Positions 37,801 through 52,800 of a stretch of DNA of 64,000 nt are shown piece after piece. The translations under genes were made by a program, and so were the position numbers. Numbering within the stretch: the first letter of the stretch is position 1; every line of letters starts with the position of its first letter. The notes beneath the pieces are model-generated. The model ran no database searches and was not told the DNA's origin. It saw only the letters and a program-made list of their open reading frames with translations. Source of the DNA: Zerene cesonia. Lineage: Eukaryota > Arthropoda > Insecta > Lepidoptera > Pieridae. The stretch is from contig NC_052118.1 of NCBI RefSeq assembly GCF_012273895.1, forward strand, positions 4,365,164 through 4,429,163, read 5' to 3'.

Positions 37801-40800
37801 ATATTCTTAAAACGTATGCAATAAAGTAGCCATGTCGTCAGATTTCGTAAGCACCTTGAACTGGAGAACTAATAAGTTACTCATAAAGATTAGATGAAAA
37901 AGCCTCACATTATTTAATAATGAAATCCTTTTATTTCTATCGCATTTAAAAGTTTGAGACTCAAAGTTGTCGCCTAATGGAAAGAGAGAGTAAGATAATA
38001 ACGAGAGTTTACTGCACACTCTCTTTTTCTCTTATGATATTGTTAAATCCAACTTTTCTTCTTGGTGTAAATATCAATTTTCTAGTAGACTGTATTCTAT
38101 ACATTCAAAATAACATATCGCTCGGAAAATTTTAATTAAGCGTTTGCTAATCGTATACGGCATGACCACAGTAAGTCATAAACATTGATGCAATTGTGAC
38201 CGATGGGCGATGACTACGCCTCACCCACAAACCTTGTGACCACCAAATAGGGACCACAGGCAAATGCAAAATACGCTCTCGATTATTTAACGAATACATT
38301 ATAAATTTCCGGCACAGTAACCAATAAACGATAGCCCATACGGGGACAAATAGCAACGAAACACTTATCACTTTACTACGTTATCCAGATATGGAAGTGT
38401 CATTGGCATTGAATATTAATTTAAAATTCAATACTTTATTCTATTTGCTTTGGACATCATTGATTTCGTTTTTTTAATGTCTCATTTAAACGCAGATTAT
38501 TTTGACAAATATAAAAATGTTACACGAGCAAAGCCTTAAAGCAGAACGTAATAGATTACAATACAAAAAGAGAATATACGAGCTAGTCGAAACGTTGAAC
38601 ATCCGCCGTGCGTAACGATAAATGGAAAACGTCTAAAAAGTAGGTTTAAATGTAGCAATGATCTTCGTAAAAAAAACTGTTAATCTCAAAACTGGGTCCG
38701 CGTCGCGGCTCCAACGGCCCGAAATAGAAACTCAAATCAGTACACTAATCGTACTTCAGGGTGTCGTAAATGATCGGGCATTTTGCATGAATCTTTATGG
38801 GCTATTAAGTACTTTGATTCGAGAGTTCAGCAGAATCGACCTGGAGCAGGCATCGCGATTGCACGAATTAGTTCCAAAATAAACATTCATTACTTCGGCT
38901 ATCAAAAATTTGTGATACATAATGAAACAATGACGTACATCCTTCAGAGAGATACATGTTCAAACAAAATTGTATTACACGTATAATTTTGTTTCGAAAT
39001 AACATCTATATAATATAAATGGCATGCACTCTTTTAGTGGATTCGTTGATGTGTTTACTTGTAGAAAGTATAAGTAATAGTATTTAGGGCAAAACAAATT
39101 AAGCACAGTGATGACAAAAAGCAAGTTAGCGTCGTAACGAGAGGCCAAATTGATATGTGTGCGGAACGGAAGGCTTTTATTTTAAAATCTTTACTTGTTC
39201 ACGCACCGGATATGTTGAGACTTGAGAGCGCGTCGAGTCTCTGGTAATTTGGTTATTTTTACCGTATGTTTCTTTTTTGTCTTGACTTATTAAATATAAT
39301 TGTTATTTGAAATTCTTCGGAGAGATTATATCCGGTCGATACGGTCGTAACTGTTGTGATTTTGAACGTTATGATGTGTTTCTTTATTATCTCTATATAC
39401 AATCTATATTTCCGAGAGCACATTGCTTTCTTACTTAAAGGAGTGGTAAATAGAAACGCAGAAGCAAGCTTCTCATAGGCCATAGCATTTATTTTAAAAA
39501 TAAATTATCAATCTACAGTTAGGTATTGGTCAATTAAATTTCCCTTAGAATATGTTAATCACATATTATATGGGTCATATCGCGCTACGCTTATAATTCT
39601 ATGAAATTTCCAAAACAAGTTATGAACATTGTAATAATTAAGAGTGAAACTCGCAGTTAAAATAACTTATGCGACAGTTTATTCTATCTATTTATTTTAA
39701 TCACCGTTGCTAATATTTAACTTACAAATTTTTTCACCGCAGTTTTCTTAACCTTATATGTATCCTTAATCTTGTATGTATGTATATTTATGCTTCAAAT
39801 CGTAAAAGTAGTTAACAGATTATAGATAAAGTAACAGATTTTTACCTTAAATATATATTATGTTATAAAATTGTCTCTTTCTCGTATTTAACAAAGCATC
39901 ATTCGACCATAACCTACTGTTTAACGAGTCGCAGTTTAGAACAGCGGAAGCCATAATTGATGCAACAACAATAATTAAAGTGGAAAGCTGATTCGCTCTA
40001 TCTCTTATTCAATGCATAGAAATTTCTTACGTTTTATTGAATCTTTCTTAAACTGATATAATTATAACGTAAAATATATTTATCGTCGGTTGCGTTTTAA
40101 TATATCTTATTTTGTATAGGAACTTATATAAAACCATACTATGTTTATCTATTAGATAACCTCTCCGTCCGAAATATGCATTTATTAGTTATATATTTTT
40201 CCTAACTAAACGACATTACTATCTACTATCTGTAGGCTCTATACGAATATCGATACATTCCAAACATATTGAGACCTCAGGGGGTAAAACCGGTAATAAC
40301 CGGTGTTGCTAACCTTTCTATTATTTAATGGCTTATAACTAACAACCTATATCTTTAAATTCCTGAGAAAGATTTCATTTTTAATTCATTAATACTAAAT
40401 AAAAATAAACACATAGCTAATTTACTGAAAAGATAAGGTTATTTTAAACATCATTCTCCCCGGAGCATAACATACATAAATGTATGTTAAAATGTGAGTT
40501 TAACCGCTATTAGCTTTAGGAATATGAATCAAATATCGCGACACCAAAAATAAACAGAAGGTGCAAACAGAGGCGATGTTCTTAACCGATAGATGTATGC
40601 ATAAGTTATTTACAAATTTTCATTGTTAGCTCTATAGCTAATTTCCATTTCAGCACAAAAAACATAGATTCGATATAAATACGTATAAAGATTACATTAT
40701 AATATTTCAATCTTTTTAACGGTTTGCATTGAAAACATATACATTTCGTATATTCTTACTTTATCGAATTACTAACTGCTCACTCGGGCTGTGCCTGGCT

Positions 40801-43800
40801 ATGGTCCAGGCGGAGATAAATCCAACAAAGCCAAAATTTGTAAAATTTCTGCAGTTGAGTTGTACGTAAGTGTTGAATGTAACACGATTTTCGTTTATTT
40901 AAATACATATCCTATCCTACTAATATTATAAATGCGATAGTTTGTAAGTATGTCTGTGTGTTTGTTTGCTCTTTCACGTAAAAACTACGGAACCAATTGC
41001 AATTAAATTTGGTACGTAGATAGCTGGACAACTGAAATAACATATAGGCAACTTTTTATCTCAATATTCCTATGGGATACAGACTTACGCGGATGAAACC
41101 GCGAGGCGCAGCTAGTATGAGGTAATTACTAATTACATCAACAAAAGTGAAAATTATGAAAATATATACTTACAAAAAGGAGCATTGCCACGTATTAACA
41201 ACTGCATTTAATCCATTTAACCAGCTTAAAGTACGATAACGCCTCCTTCAAATATGTACATGTACAAAACCAATGCTCGTTGCAAATATTAGCGCAATTT
41301 TTTATTAATCGGTCATCTAAGAGAGCAAACATATTATATGGTACGAAGTATCAGATGTTACATAAATGTAATTTCATTAATTTGAAATATTTGGTTGTTA
41401 ACATCAAGAATCAACACATAAATTCCTTTATCTATGAAAATTTAGAATTAAAAATTTTTATCGTCACCAATTAGTTATGATACTTCACGCTAATATTATA
41501 AATGTGAAAGTTTTCATGCTTAAACGTTTGTACGTCAATCACGCTAAAACTACTGAACGGATTTTGATGAAATTTGGTATTCATACAGGGTATACGGTGA
41601 CTTGGGTGATAGGATAGTTTTTTTTATCCCGATTACATGCTCCCTTGGGATAAAATAGAAATCTTGATATCCGGGCGGAGTCGAAACGATTGTCTAGTTT
41701 TACTATAAGTGTTAAATAATGAATTCTCTGATGAATATCAAACTACCTAACAACACAATAAAATGTACATCGACAAGAAATATTCAGCGCCATTACTCAG
41801 TAATAAAGTTTGAGATCAACTCGACAATAAATCACCGCCGTTGTAAATGCCTCAGTTCGATTGTAAACAGGTGTACAGTACAATAGAGTTTTATCTGGCG
41901 AAAGCGGACGCAAAATCCATTGTAACACATTTAGCTGGTCCGTTGGAACATATGGGGTATCTCAATGCGCGGTTCCAATGGATGAGCATAAACAAGCGTT
42001 GAAGCTCGATTTCGGTGTTTCATACTTACATAACGTCATATTCAAGAGAGAAATGCGAAAAAATGGGTTGGCGCGTTGATATAATTATACGTCAATGAAA
42101 AATGTTTTTTTTCATTAGTCTAAGGCTAGTATGCAAAGATTTGGCAAGATTATGGTACAATCATATTTAAAAATTTACCGCCATTAAAGTATATAGACAG
42201 TTATAGTTATAGGACGAAGTAAAGTTTAAACCGTTTTTTTTTTCCTTTTTGTATTCCTCAGCACAGATAATATAAAACTATGATACATCAGTATCAAGGT
42301 ATTTTACATATAAGCCACAAAGTATAAAAGGTCAGCACTGACAATGAATGAAACATTTCCTTTTATTAGCTTGAGTTGTAGGTAATGCGAACATAACAGG
42401 ATATCATATAACACATTGGTTTAGCATACGTGTAACAAGATGCATGATAAACGCTTTAATTTTTCTACTCAGTTATGAACTGATGTATATACCTAGAGGG
42501 ACTTAACACTAAAGGACGGACATTCTATCTATTATAGCCACTTAAAATACCCACATAAGAGTATCTGCATTCCTACGAATCTTTATCATGTACGTAAATA
42601 CAAAAATATTTTATCAATATAAAAGCGAAACGAAAATTATTTTTAATCGCAAAGTGGTCTACTGGATTACCAGGTGAAATATTTGTTTATGATTATGACT
42701 CATTAAGAACTGCTATGTTTACGTTTATGTAATCCGTATAACAAGATTATTAGTTGAGATGATCTGTACTAATGACGCATCCATAGAGAATATTATAGGA
42801 ATAAAATACAATTATTTATATTTGTTCAAGTATGAAAAACACGGCTTCTGGTTAAATTGTTGTTGAAACACAATGTTTTAATTCTTACCACCAATAGTCT
42901 ACTCTCTTCAAGATCCTAATATTTAATTGAGAATATATCCACGGTTTTTGAATTGATATTAGAAAGGAAAGTAAATATTGCAACACGGTCAATGTATTAT
43001 TTATTGATTAATATCCGTAATAATTAAGAATGAAAAAGCTAAAAAAGTTTTGTAGTCATTTACATTTTATTGTCGCACAAAAAAGCGTATAAAGTGATAA
43101 AGGCAGTAAGATTTCATTGTGATTGCGTTGAAATAAAATCGATTTCGTACTAAAAAGGTAAACATACACTACAAAACAATGGTTGAACCCGAACTGCGCC
43201 CGACCCTCTACCAAAGAGACAAGTATGCCATCGAGCGATATAGTGCTGCACGATCATGAAACTCGAAACAGTATGCGGGTATTCAATATACAAATTTACA
43301 GCCCGGACATAATGAAACTCGAAATTGAATTCAACGAACAAACGTTCCACTTTGCCTATCTCTTAATTGAACTCTATCAAATTAAAATAAAAGTTACCAA
43401 GCACAAACACAATAAGGCTCATTTTAGCGGGATATGTAAGTTTACGATTATTAATGATGAAGAGTGCAAATCAGAATAATTACTCACATCTCATAAGTTA
43501 GCAGCACGTGCGGTAATAGAATTTTGGAATAATTGCCCCTTCATTATAGCTTTCGGCGGTTCATATCAAATGAGCTCATTAACATTTACAAAGATAAAAA
43601 TTAATAACGTAAAAGCATAGCATAAAGAGATCTATACAATTAATACCTTTGGATTCATAGCAAAAGCCGAAAAAGTCTATTCAATAGTTCTTACTTTAAT
43701 TAAAATTTGCTTTTCGCCCCGGCTTCACCAGTGATAAGTTTTTCTCGCCATAAGAACCTTTCTTGTGCCTTAACAAAAACGTTGAAAAAAAAAAATAACC

Positions 43801-46800
43801 CACTTGTTCGAGGTGTCCTTGAGTTTGCACTAAGCAACTTATTTGGCAAATTAATATTTATTTACTTTTTAATTTTATAGAAAGCAAATTTAGAAAATAA
43901 ACCAGTTTAACGGTGGTTACTCCACGTGCTATGGCTCTTTTGCTCTTTTGTGCCAATCACCAGAATATTCACACGATCGCTTGCACTAGCACTTAGCCTT
44001 CTTAATTAAATTGACACATTTAGTATTGAACAATCTTCGCCTTACGCGTTAAGCGCAATAAACGAATCGACTTACTATCTCTTGGAAGTTCAATATTGAT
44101 GGATAAATATGGTCTTTCGAAACAAGGATTAACTTCAATTGAATAATTGCAATTGTTTGTAACGGTGTGTTTGGACAAAAATAATGACACCCAAGTTTTA
44201 TTGTATAGATTGGGTCAATTTATAATTGGTTAACTATCTTTTCAGATGCGAGTTCGTAACAAGCAATGACACGCGATACCTACGAGATGAACAACCGGTT
44301 GTCGCGAGGTGGATCTCTCTTCGGGGGTGATCCTCAAACGCAACTGAAAACTGCTCTGCACAATAACGATTTTGCGACTTTTAAAAAACTCGTCAGCTAT
44401 GGAGCAGTAGATCTTGAATATGTTTATCCATACCCTGACTATAAAACATGCCTCGAGCTTGCTGTTTCTGAACCAAATAAAATTGAATTTGTTAAACTTC
44501 TATTAGCACATGAAGTGCAAGTCAATCGGTTAAATGAAACTCACGGCGCAGCACCTATACATTTCGCTGTTGAAAATGGAAATATCGATGCTCTGACTGC
44601 ACTTTTAAATGACGATAGAATTGACGTGAATCTAAAATGCAAAGGAAACACTGCTCTCCTCATGGCGATTAAGAAAATACAAGACTTGGACGATGATCGA
44701 GAGCGTGATTTGGTAATTTGTGAAGATATGGTAGAGCTTCTATTAAAGGCAGGATGCAATGCAAATTCTCCTGACATGAGAGGAGTAACGCCGGTATATT
44801 CTGCGGCAAAACAGGGCCTTGAAAGAGTGATTACCTATATCATAGACTATTCTAAAGAACCAGTCGATCTTGATGCATACAAGGATATACGTGGAAAAAC
44901 GGCGCGGTATTACTTACAAGAAGCATTTCCACATCTTGTAGAGAGATTTAACTCTACATCTGAAATTGCTGAGGCCATTGATGCTGATAAATTATTTTCA
45001 TATTTAAATAAGCATGAGGAAGACAATTTTATCCGTGATTTCAATAAACTTGTCAGAAAAAATGAACATCGATCAGTATTAGCTGCTAATAACGGCATAA
45101 ATACAATGCTACAACAAGCCACTGATAAAGGGTTTGAGAAAGTAGTGATGGTATTATTGAGTAATGGAGCCGATCCTAATGCCACATGTTCTGGTAACAC
45201 TAGCCGTCCAGTAGCTATAGCTTGTTCCAATGGTTTCAACAGAATATTAAAAATGTTTATTGAAAACGAATCTACTTTATTTGATTCTGTCAATGGTGAA
45301 TCTCTTCTCCAAATTACAATTAAAGGCATGCGATCAGGTTCCAAAAGTTCAAAGGTAGACTTTAAAGGTTGCTTGGACATGTTATTAAAACATCCCAAAA
45401 TCAATGTGGATGTAAATCATCAAGATATAAAAGATAATACGGCTCTTCATTACGCGGCGCGAAACGGTGATAGTGAGACAGTTTTGGACTTATTAAGAAA
45501 TGGAGCCTGTGTAGGACTAAGAAATAAATTTGATGAACCTCCATTAGCAGATATCAATGCTAAAACTCTCGAAACTTACTTAGATGAATGCATTACGACA
45601 AACGGAGAACGTCCGAGCGATGAAAATTACGAAATACATGTAAAATACAGTTTTCTCGTCTATCCTAACAATTCATTGGAAAACGAATTAAGCAAAATAC
45701 CTTTGATGGATAAATCAAACAACAACACAGATAAAGAGTTTGATGCTATTTTAGCTCCTGAAACCGAAGCACTTTTATACATGACAAGAAATGCGGATCT
45801 TCGCCCATTGTTGAAACATCCTGTCATAACAAGTTTTCTATATTTAAAATGGCAAAGAATAAGCTGCTTGTTCTATGCTAATATAACATTTTATTCGCTT
45901 TTATGGTTATGTTTACTGCTATACATTATTTTGGGTTACGGAGTTGAAAAGAGACAATCGGAGTCGATAGAAGCATTAAATGTTATCACCCACATAGGAG
46001 CATCAATCGGATTAATATTACTTATAATACGAGAACTGTTCCAGTTACTTGTATCACCTACGAGATATTTACAAAGTATCGAAAACTGGATGGAAATTGC
46101 GTTGATTTTTGTTACTGCTTGGATAGTTTGTTATGATTCTGCACAAGAATCGACAAAACAACAGCTGTCTGCAGTTGCAATTTTACTTTCTTCAGCAGAG
46201 CTAGTCCTTCTGATTGGACAGTTCCCAACCTTATCAACAAATATTGTAATGTTAAAAACGGTATCGTGGAATTTCTTCAAATTTCTTCTCTGGTACTGCA
46301 TCCTTATAATTGCATTTTCACTAAGTTTTTACACATTATTTAGAAAAGATGTTGAGGAAGATCAAAAAGCACCGAATCCAAACACAGCCCCTGACGAAGA
46401 AGAGGAGGAGGATTTCTTTGAAGATCCAGGCAAATCACTATTTAAGACTATCGTTATGTTGACCGGTGAATTTGATGCTGGTTCAATTAAGTTCAGTACA
46501 TTCCCAGTAACAAGTCATGTAATTTTTATTGTTTTCGTTTTCATGGTCCCAATTGTTCTGTTCAATTTGTTAAACGGTCTGGCTGTTAGTGATACACAAG
46601 AAATAAGAGCTGACGCCGAATTAGTTGGGCACATATCAAGAGTAAATCTTATATCTTATTTTGAAAGTGTTCTTATCGGAAAGTCTTATACGAAACCTTT
46701 GAAGTGTTGGTCTTGGTTCCCGCAGTTTATACAGGATTTGCGTATCATTACACCGAAAACTTTGTGCATGAAACCATTTGCTAAGAGAATCAGTTTATTT

Positions 46801-49800
46801 CCAAATTTTCTGCCCAAATATCGTATAATTGTTAAGCCGAACCAAGATAACAAGATAGAAATACCACACGCAGAAAGTTTAGGTAAATATGGAGAAGATT
46901 ATGAAGATATAGAAGGTGGAAAATGTTGTTTTGAGCGTTGTCAAGCTTACAGATTAGATCGTAAAATTGTAAAAAATGCGAAAATAATCATAAGCAAAAG
47001 GTCATATATATCTGAATTCGACGAAATAAAAGATAAGCTTTCTCACTATGGAGCGAAAATTGAAAACATCGAAAGCACACTTAAAAAAGTATTGCAAGCA
47101 TTGGAAAATAAGTACTAAGCAATCTACATCCAACCTAACAAACTAATTTTAAGCTATTATAATTTATTTTACGGAGTAACATACGTTAAAAACCAAGCTG
47201 CCTATATTGATGTAACATTTTTATGTTTGTTTAATAAATATTAAAAGTTAATAAACCTATTTTTTTTTTTACAACAAGTACAAAATTTTATAGGCTTTTT
47301 TTTTCCTGCGCAGGCGCAGACAACACTCTCAATAAATAGTCTTACATACTATTAAGATTTAATTTATCAGCATAACTGCATTACCAGAGAGGTTAGGATG
47401 GAATTATTAATAAATCAATGATATTAGACGCGGCTTCGCCTACGTTTTCATTTTTTTCTTGTTATATAACAATATATAATAGCGCCATCTATATAAATTT
47501 TCAGTGATTAAAATATGCATCATAATGTATCTTTTCATATGAATGACATATTTTAGCGCGAACAAAAGCAGTCTATGTGACTCTACTATGTCCAGCTTAG
47601 TATCTCTCTCCGCTCTGTTGTGACGTGAATGCAAGACAAACAAACAACACTTTTGCATTCACAATTTAAGTAACGATAAATAGATTAGTTAGGATTATTC
47701 CTTAGATATAATGATGGACATACCTTATCCAAGCTCTGTATGAGCTGGCACCAGGAGGGTTCGATGACCTCGACGCACATGTAGTACTGCAAGTGTTGGA
47801 TGCAGCTCAGCATCCGCTGCCGCAACGCGAACGCATCTGCATATAGACGCGCCTCCGAGAAACGCTTTACCACCTTGTTGTATAGCCACACCCTGTACAA
47901 TTTAACTCTATTAAAAGACTTTTACTAGCTTCACCTGTGAGTTTGTATGCAACCATTACCTTTTTACTTTTACACTCGAATTTGACCATTTTAAGAAGAC
48001 AGATTTAATTCAAAATGTATATATACACTTATCAAGAATCGATGACAATACAAATTATTTCATGACTGTATCATTTTCTTTTCCATCATTGATCGTTAGG
48101 ATTAAATAAATTCTAAGAGCAAGTGAGACAATCTAATATCTATATACCGTTGAAACTATTTACTAAGATCCTTTCCCGAAAGAAGCCCGTTTCCTTTTCC
48201 TCACCCGTCCTAGTCCATTCCTTCTTTCCAGTCGTTAATCCTTTCCTTTTCCCTTACCCCATAAAAGCGGGCAGCGCATTCACAGAGGTACTATCTTTGC
48301 GAATGTTTATGGGCGGTGGTGATCGCTTACCATCAGGCGAACCACCAGCTCAGCTGCCCGCTATGACATAAAAAAAAAAAAAAAAAAGATCATAAATTTG
48401 TAATTTTGCACCTAGCTTCATAGAGGAATTGGGTAATAATTAATTTTTTATTACCTTACTGGGGCAGTAAGGTGGTCAGGTACAGAATGCTAAAAAGTAA
48501 TATGATACAAATGTACTCATTGTTGTCTGAACATATAAAATAAACTTACCGGCACAAAAGCCTTTCCACGTGTTTGCAGTAAAACAAATGTCTGAATATC
48601 ATCTGGTAGCAAGCAATGGCTTTATGGTTTAATATCAGGGATACTGGCCATTTCACTTCCATTCCAAAAGAAAAGATCTCTATGCCCGTTAACGGTGGAC
48701 AATCTTTGTTCTGTTTATATTCTGAAATAGATTCCAATAAATATTAAGACCAGGAATAATCGGAAACCGAAGAATAAGGATATAAAACACCAATGTGTTA
48801 TGCGTTAATAATTAATGTAAAATGACAATAAATGAAAATTATTTTAAGAGTTATAAGCAGATGGATGATTATATATGAGACCTATTGGATATATTCTAAG
48901 ATTGTATTAAGTATGTCAAAATGTTTGTTGCATGCCACAGAATAATATACAAGAAGGGAGAAAGTTAAGAATATATAAGAAGGAGTTAATTATTATGAAA
49001 ATAAATTTTACAAAAGCAATGGCATAAAGCAACAACTGAACATACCTTTTTCCTCTTCAGTTTCGATAGAAAGAATTTTGAACATTTGAAACTGCAAGTC
49101 GTAAGGCAAGAGTTCCACTCTCATGTCTTCATTGTAGGGATCGTGACTGGCAGCTGACAATCTATGAAAGTGGAATATTTCAAATTCAGACTGGATCTTT
49201 TACGGTAAAATGATTCTAAATAAATAATACCTTATACATATTTTTTCAAATCATGAGATTTCATCTCGGGAAAAAGGTTTAAACTTAGCACCACCCTTTT
49301 TTAAGCCCTTATCATTTATCCATAATCCGTTTATTCGAAGATAATTTGGAGGACAAATTTCACCTAGTGTTAAGTTAATTTGACTCTTTTTACATTGGCA
49401 ATATTGTTTTCCCTCCAAATTTTGCCAACCTAGGCGTAGTATTTAGTTTTAATACAAAGGGATTGTCCCTACGTAGAGAATATATTTGTAAAGAAAAATA
49501 TCTCTCAAAACTTACCTCAAACACAGTCCCAAAAGCGACTCCAACTTGGACGGAATAATGTCATCGATTTTCTTTGACAATTCTTGTTCAGTTGCATCCA
49601 TGAATTGAACAATAAAATCTCCTTGACTCATGAGGAAATAATTCTTTACCGACTTCAAGCGTCCCATTAAATCATACTCCTTGAGCAATAATTCGAGCAG
49701 AGATTTGCTCGCAAACGCGTACGCTTTTTGAATAATTGCACCGTAATTTTGTTCCCGTAATGAGTATTTTATTTCTTCAGTATTTGTTTTAGTAATGGAC

Positions 49801-52800
49801 TTACCTAGCGTGAATATGAAAATATTTAAAGTGATATTGCAAGCAAAAAGTTGGGGGTTTGAGACCGTACGAGCTTACAAGAAATATATAGATTTTAAAA
49901 TTTATATACGTTTGCTCTACACTGCTAGAAACAGTGAACGAAAACATCGTATAGAAATTGGCAAATCGAAGAATCACAAGTTCGACGACGACATGTGCCA
50001 ACCGCCAACATGCACTTGGCCAGCATCGTGAATTAAGGCCTGAACCCGCATAGGAGGTCCGAGTTCATGCAGTGGATAAATAATATATAGGCTGATGATG
50101 ATGGAAAGTGATAACCATTATTTACGGGATATTTAAATTATTAGATGTATTTTAATTATATCCTTACCACATTGGCTAATAACGTTTAAATATTTCCCTG
50201 TGCGCAAAATGATATCGGTGAACTTTTCCAGGAACTTGGGAACTCTATCTCTTTGTATACAATATCTCTTCTCCCAATAGTCTGCTGAATAATCCACAGG
50301 CAACTCCTCCTTGTTTATTAACTCGTTATCTTCTATCATAAATTCCTGAAATGAAAACAAAACTTATAAAATTTTTATTCTATTTGCAATGAACAACTTT
50401 ACTAAAAATATGTATTGTAGAATGGTGGATTTTTCATAAAGAGCAGTGGTGGCTTAGTGGTTAGAACCTCGACCTGATGATGATTCATAAAAATTTAGGC
50501 TAACATTTAAAGATTATCTTACGGTAAAAAAACAGATCTTCTTTTAATGTTAAAAAAACTATTAAAAAAGTCAGTATAAAGTGAAGAAGCATGGTAGGTA
50601 AACTTGAAAAACAGAAGTCAGTATTAATTCAATGAATTTTTTTTTTGCTTAAATAACCAGATTTACCTGGAATGGATCAGTTATAGAGCCCTTATGTATC
50701 CATTGATCTAATATACATAGATAGGGTCGACACGCTCGCTCGGTGAGGAATAAGGATATTTCTTGCGCACGCGCATCTCCCATTAACATGTTTGTTTTAT
50801 CGTGAAGTACTGTCAAAACTGCACCGCCGCGAAGTTCACTCTGTAAGTTTTACATATACTGCTAGGCCATTCTACCAAATTCAAACAGGAAATTTAGAAA
50901 TTATTGAAATTTTAAAATGTAAGTACAGACTGGCTGCTAGTTAAGAGTGATTAATTTTGAGTATCCTATATGGAGTCTTATCATAAAGGTGCAGTTTTTC
51001 AAAGCACAAACATCTGAACACATTATCTATAAAATAAATTCATCAGTAAATATGTAACCTTATTAGCCATAGTGGTACTTGTATCTTCAAACAGAAATAA
51101 TAAATTTTGAAAATTATTTTTGTCATTACGTAACAAATCTTTATTAATAAATAGTACAATAAAAATATCAGAACAACAGTTCACCTTTCCAATACTGGTG
51201 ACAATAGCAGCCAAGACTTGCATGGTGTGCATAGTGGGTAAAACAAAATACCACAACTTTTGTAGATTTAAACTCCCTGACATGTGTTCAGTCTCCAATT
51301 GTGCAATCATGGTCTGGAAATCAACACAATATCAGTATTTCTTTTTTTATAAATAATAAATAGAACAGTAGAGTCACTCAAATATTAGTTTTTTTTTAAC
51401 CTTGAATAATCTTACAAGTCCTTCTCTATTTATATATAACAATAAAAATTAACCTGCTTGATGCAATACGAAATGTGAGATGAAATTACTGATGAGGTAC
51501 ATGGATTCAGTTATAGTATGTGTGGAATAATAAAAGATTTACAATCTTCCTATTGAACATTGAAAGATTTTTTTATCTAGAAAATAGATAAGAGTTGCAA
51601 GAGTTGTGTAAAAATAAATTCATATTTACTCACATAATAATCCTTTAATAAAATTTCTATAGCGGCCACTAAAGCATGCAAAACCTGTCCAGACCACATA
51701 TTACAATGCTCAATAAATCTCCTCACAATGGAATAATTTGATGCAATTGGCAACATTTGCTGAACAATTTGCTTCAATGCATCATCTAAGTCTTCTGATA
51801 TTACAAACTGCCTAGGATCATACATATCTTTAACTGGTTGGTGGACTATATAATTGCCTGGGATGCCACTGAATATATACAAAAGTTCATCTATTATAAT
51901 ATTTTCTTGTGACGCAATTGGGATGCCAGCTGTGAAAATGAAAATTCATATTATTTTATTACATCCATATTATAATATTATATCAATGAATATTATTTTA
52001 ACCCATCTTATTATTATCCAAGTAAAAAATTGTTATTTTCAACATGAAACTTAACCACCATCAAATTGTCAAAACTAGACCAATCTTTAATGGTACCACA
52101 TGGGAGACACCAGCTTTCAAATAACAAAGACAATTTCAAAAATTGGTCCACCCAGTACAGTAAATATAGTTCAATTGAACACCTACTCCTCCTGGTTTGA
52201 AGATCGAAAAGGAGTCATTGAAAAAGTATATATATATTTAGGGTATTTGTTGTCATGTTAGCACTCATATAGCGATCGCAAGCAATTTATAATTAATTGT
52301 ACATCATAAAAAACTTAAATCATTTTGAGGATAATTTAATTTTCAATTTTAATTGGAATAGCTTACTGTAAATAATAATTGTTATTAGCTAATCAATTAA
52401 TCCACATCTATTGTAAGCTATATTATTTCACATGTACTTAATATTGTTACACCATACACACACAGCAAACTTAATTAAATAGATACAAATACTAGAGAAA
52501 TCTTTATTTTAAAATGGTTAGATTTTTTGTAGATAATTTGAATAAGTAGTAGATAAGTCGTACCCAATGAAGCAATTACAGGCAAAGGTTCCTTTGGGAA
52601 ATCCCATGACATGGATGGGTGATCCTTTTGCCAGGTGGGCAATTCCAAGCTATTGTACCAGTTTGGCCGAAGTTTCATTTCCTTCTCCTCAAATGATTTC
52701 ATCACTAATTTTTTACTTTCATCAACAGCTTTGAGCAATTTATCTTTTATCTGAAATAAGAGAAATATGAAAATTTCTAGGGATTTATTATTATTGATTA

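Larger units (their letters stand above)
35032..47723 (-). other. GCP2: Large GCP2 intron 12 hosting painless
   Basis: This 12.7-kb intron lies between the exon ending at 47724 (LIQSLDK) and the exon starting at 35031 (VNNVDEVLERH). It contains the complete painless coding exon and its probable 5' exon on the opposite strand, plus two Helitron-like copies. Outside these, 35050-36300, 37130-40900 and 41700-44240 are AT-rich with no gene I can support. Confidence 0.9.

Noticed and set aside
44910..45404. 164-residue minus-strand ORF within painless
   Set aside because: It is an antisense shadow of the painless coding exon; the plus frame has clear TRPA homology.
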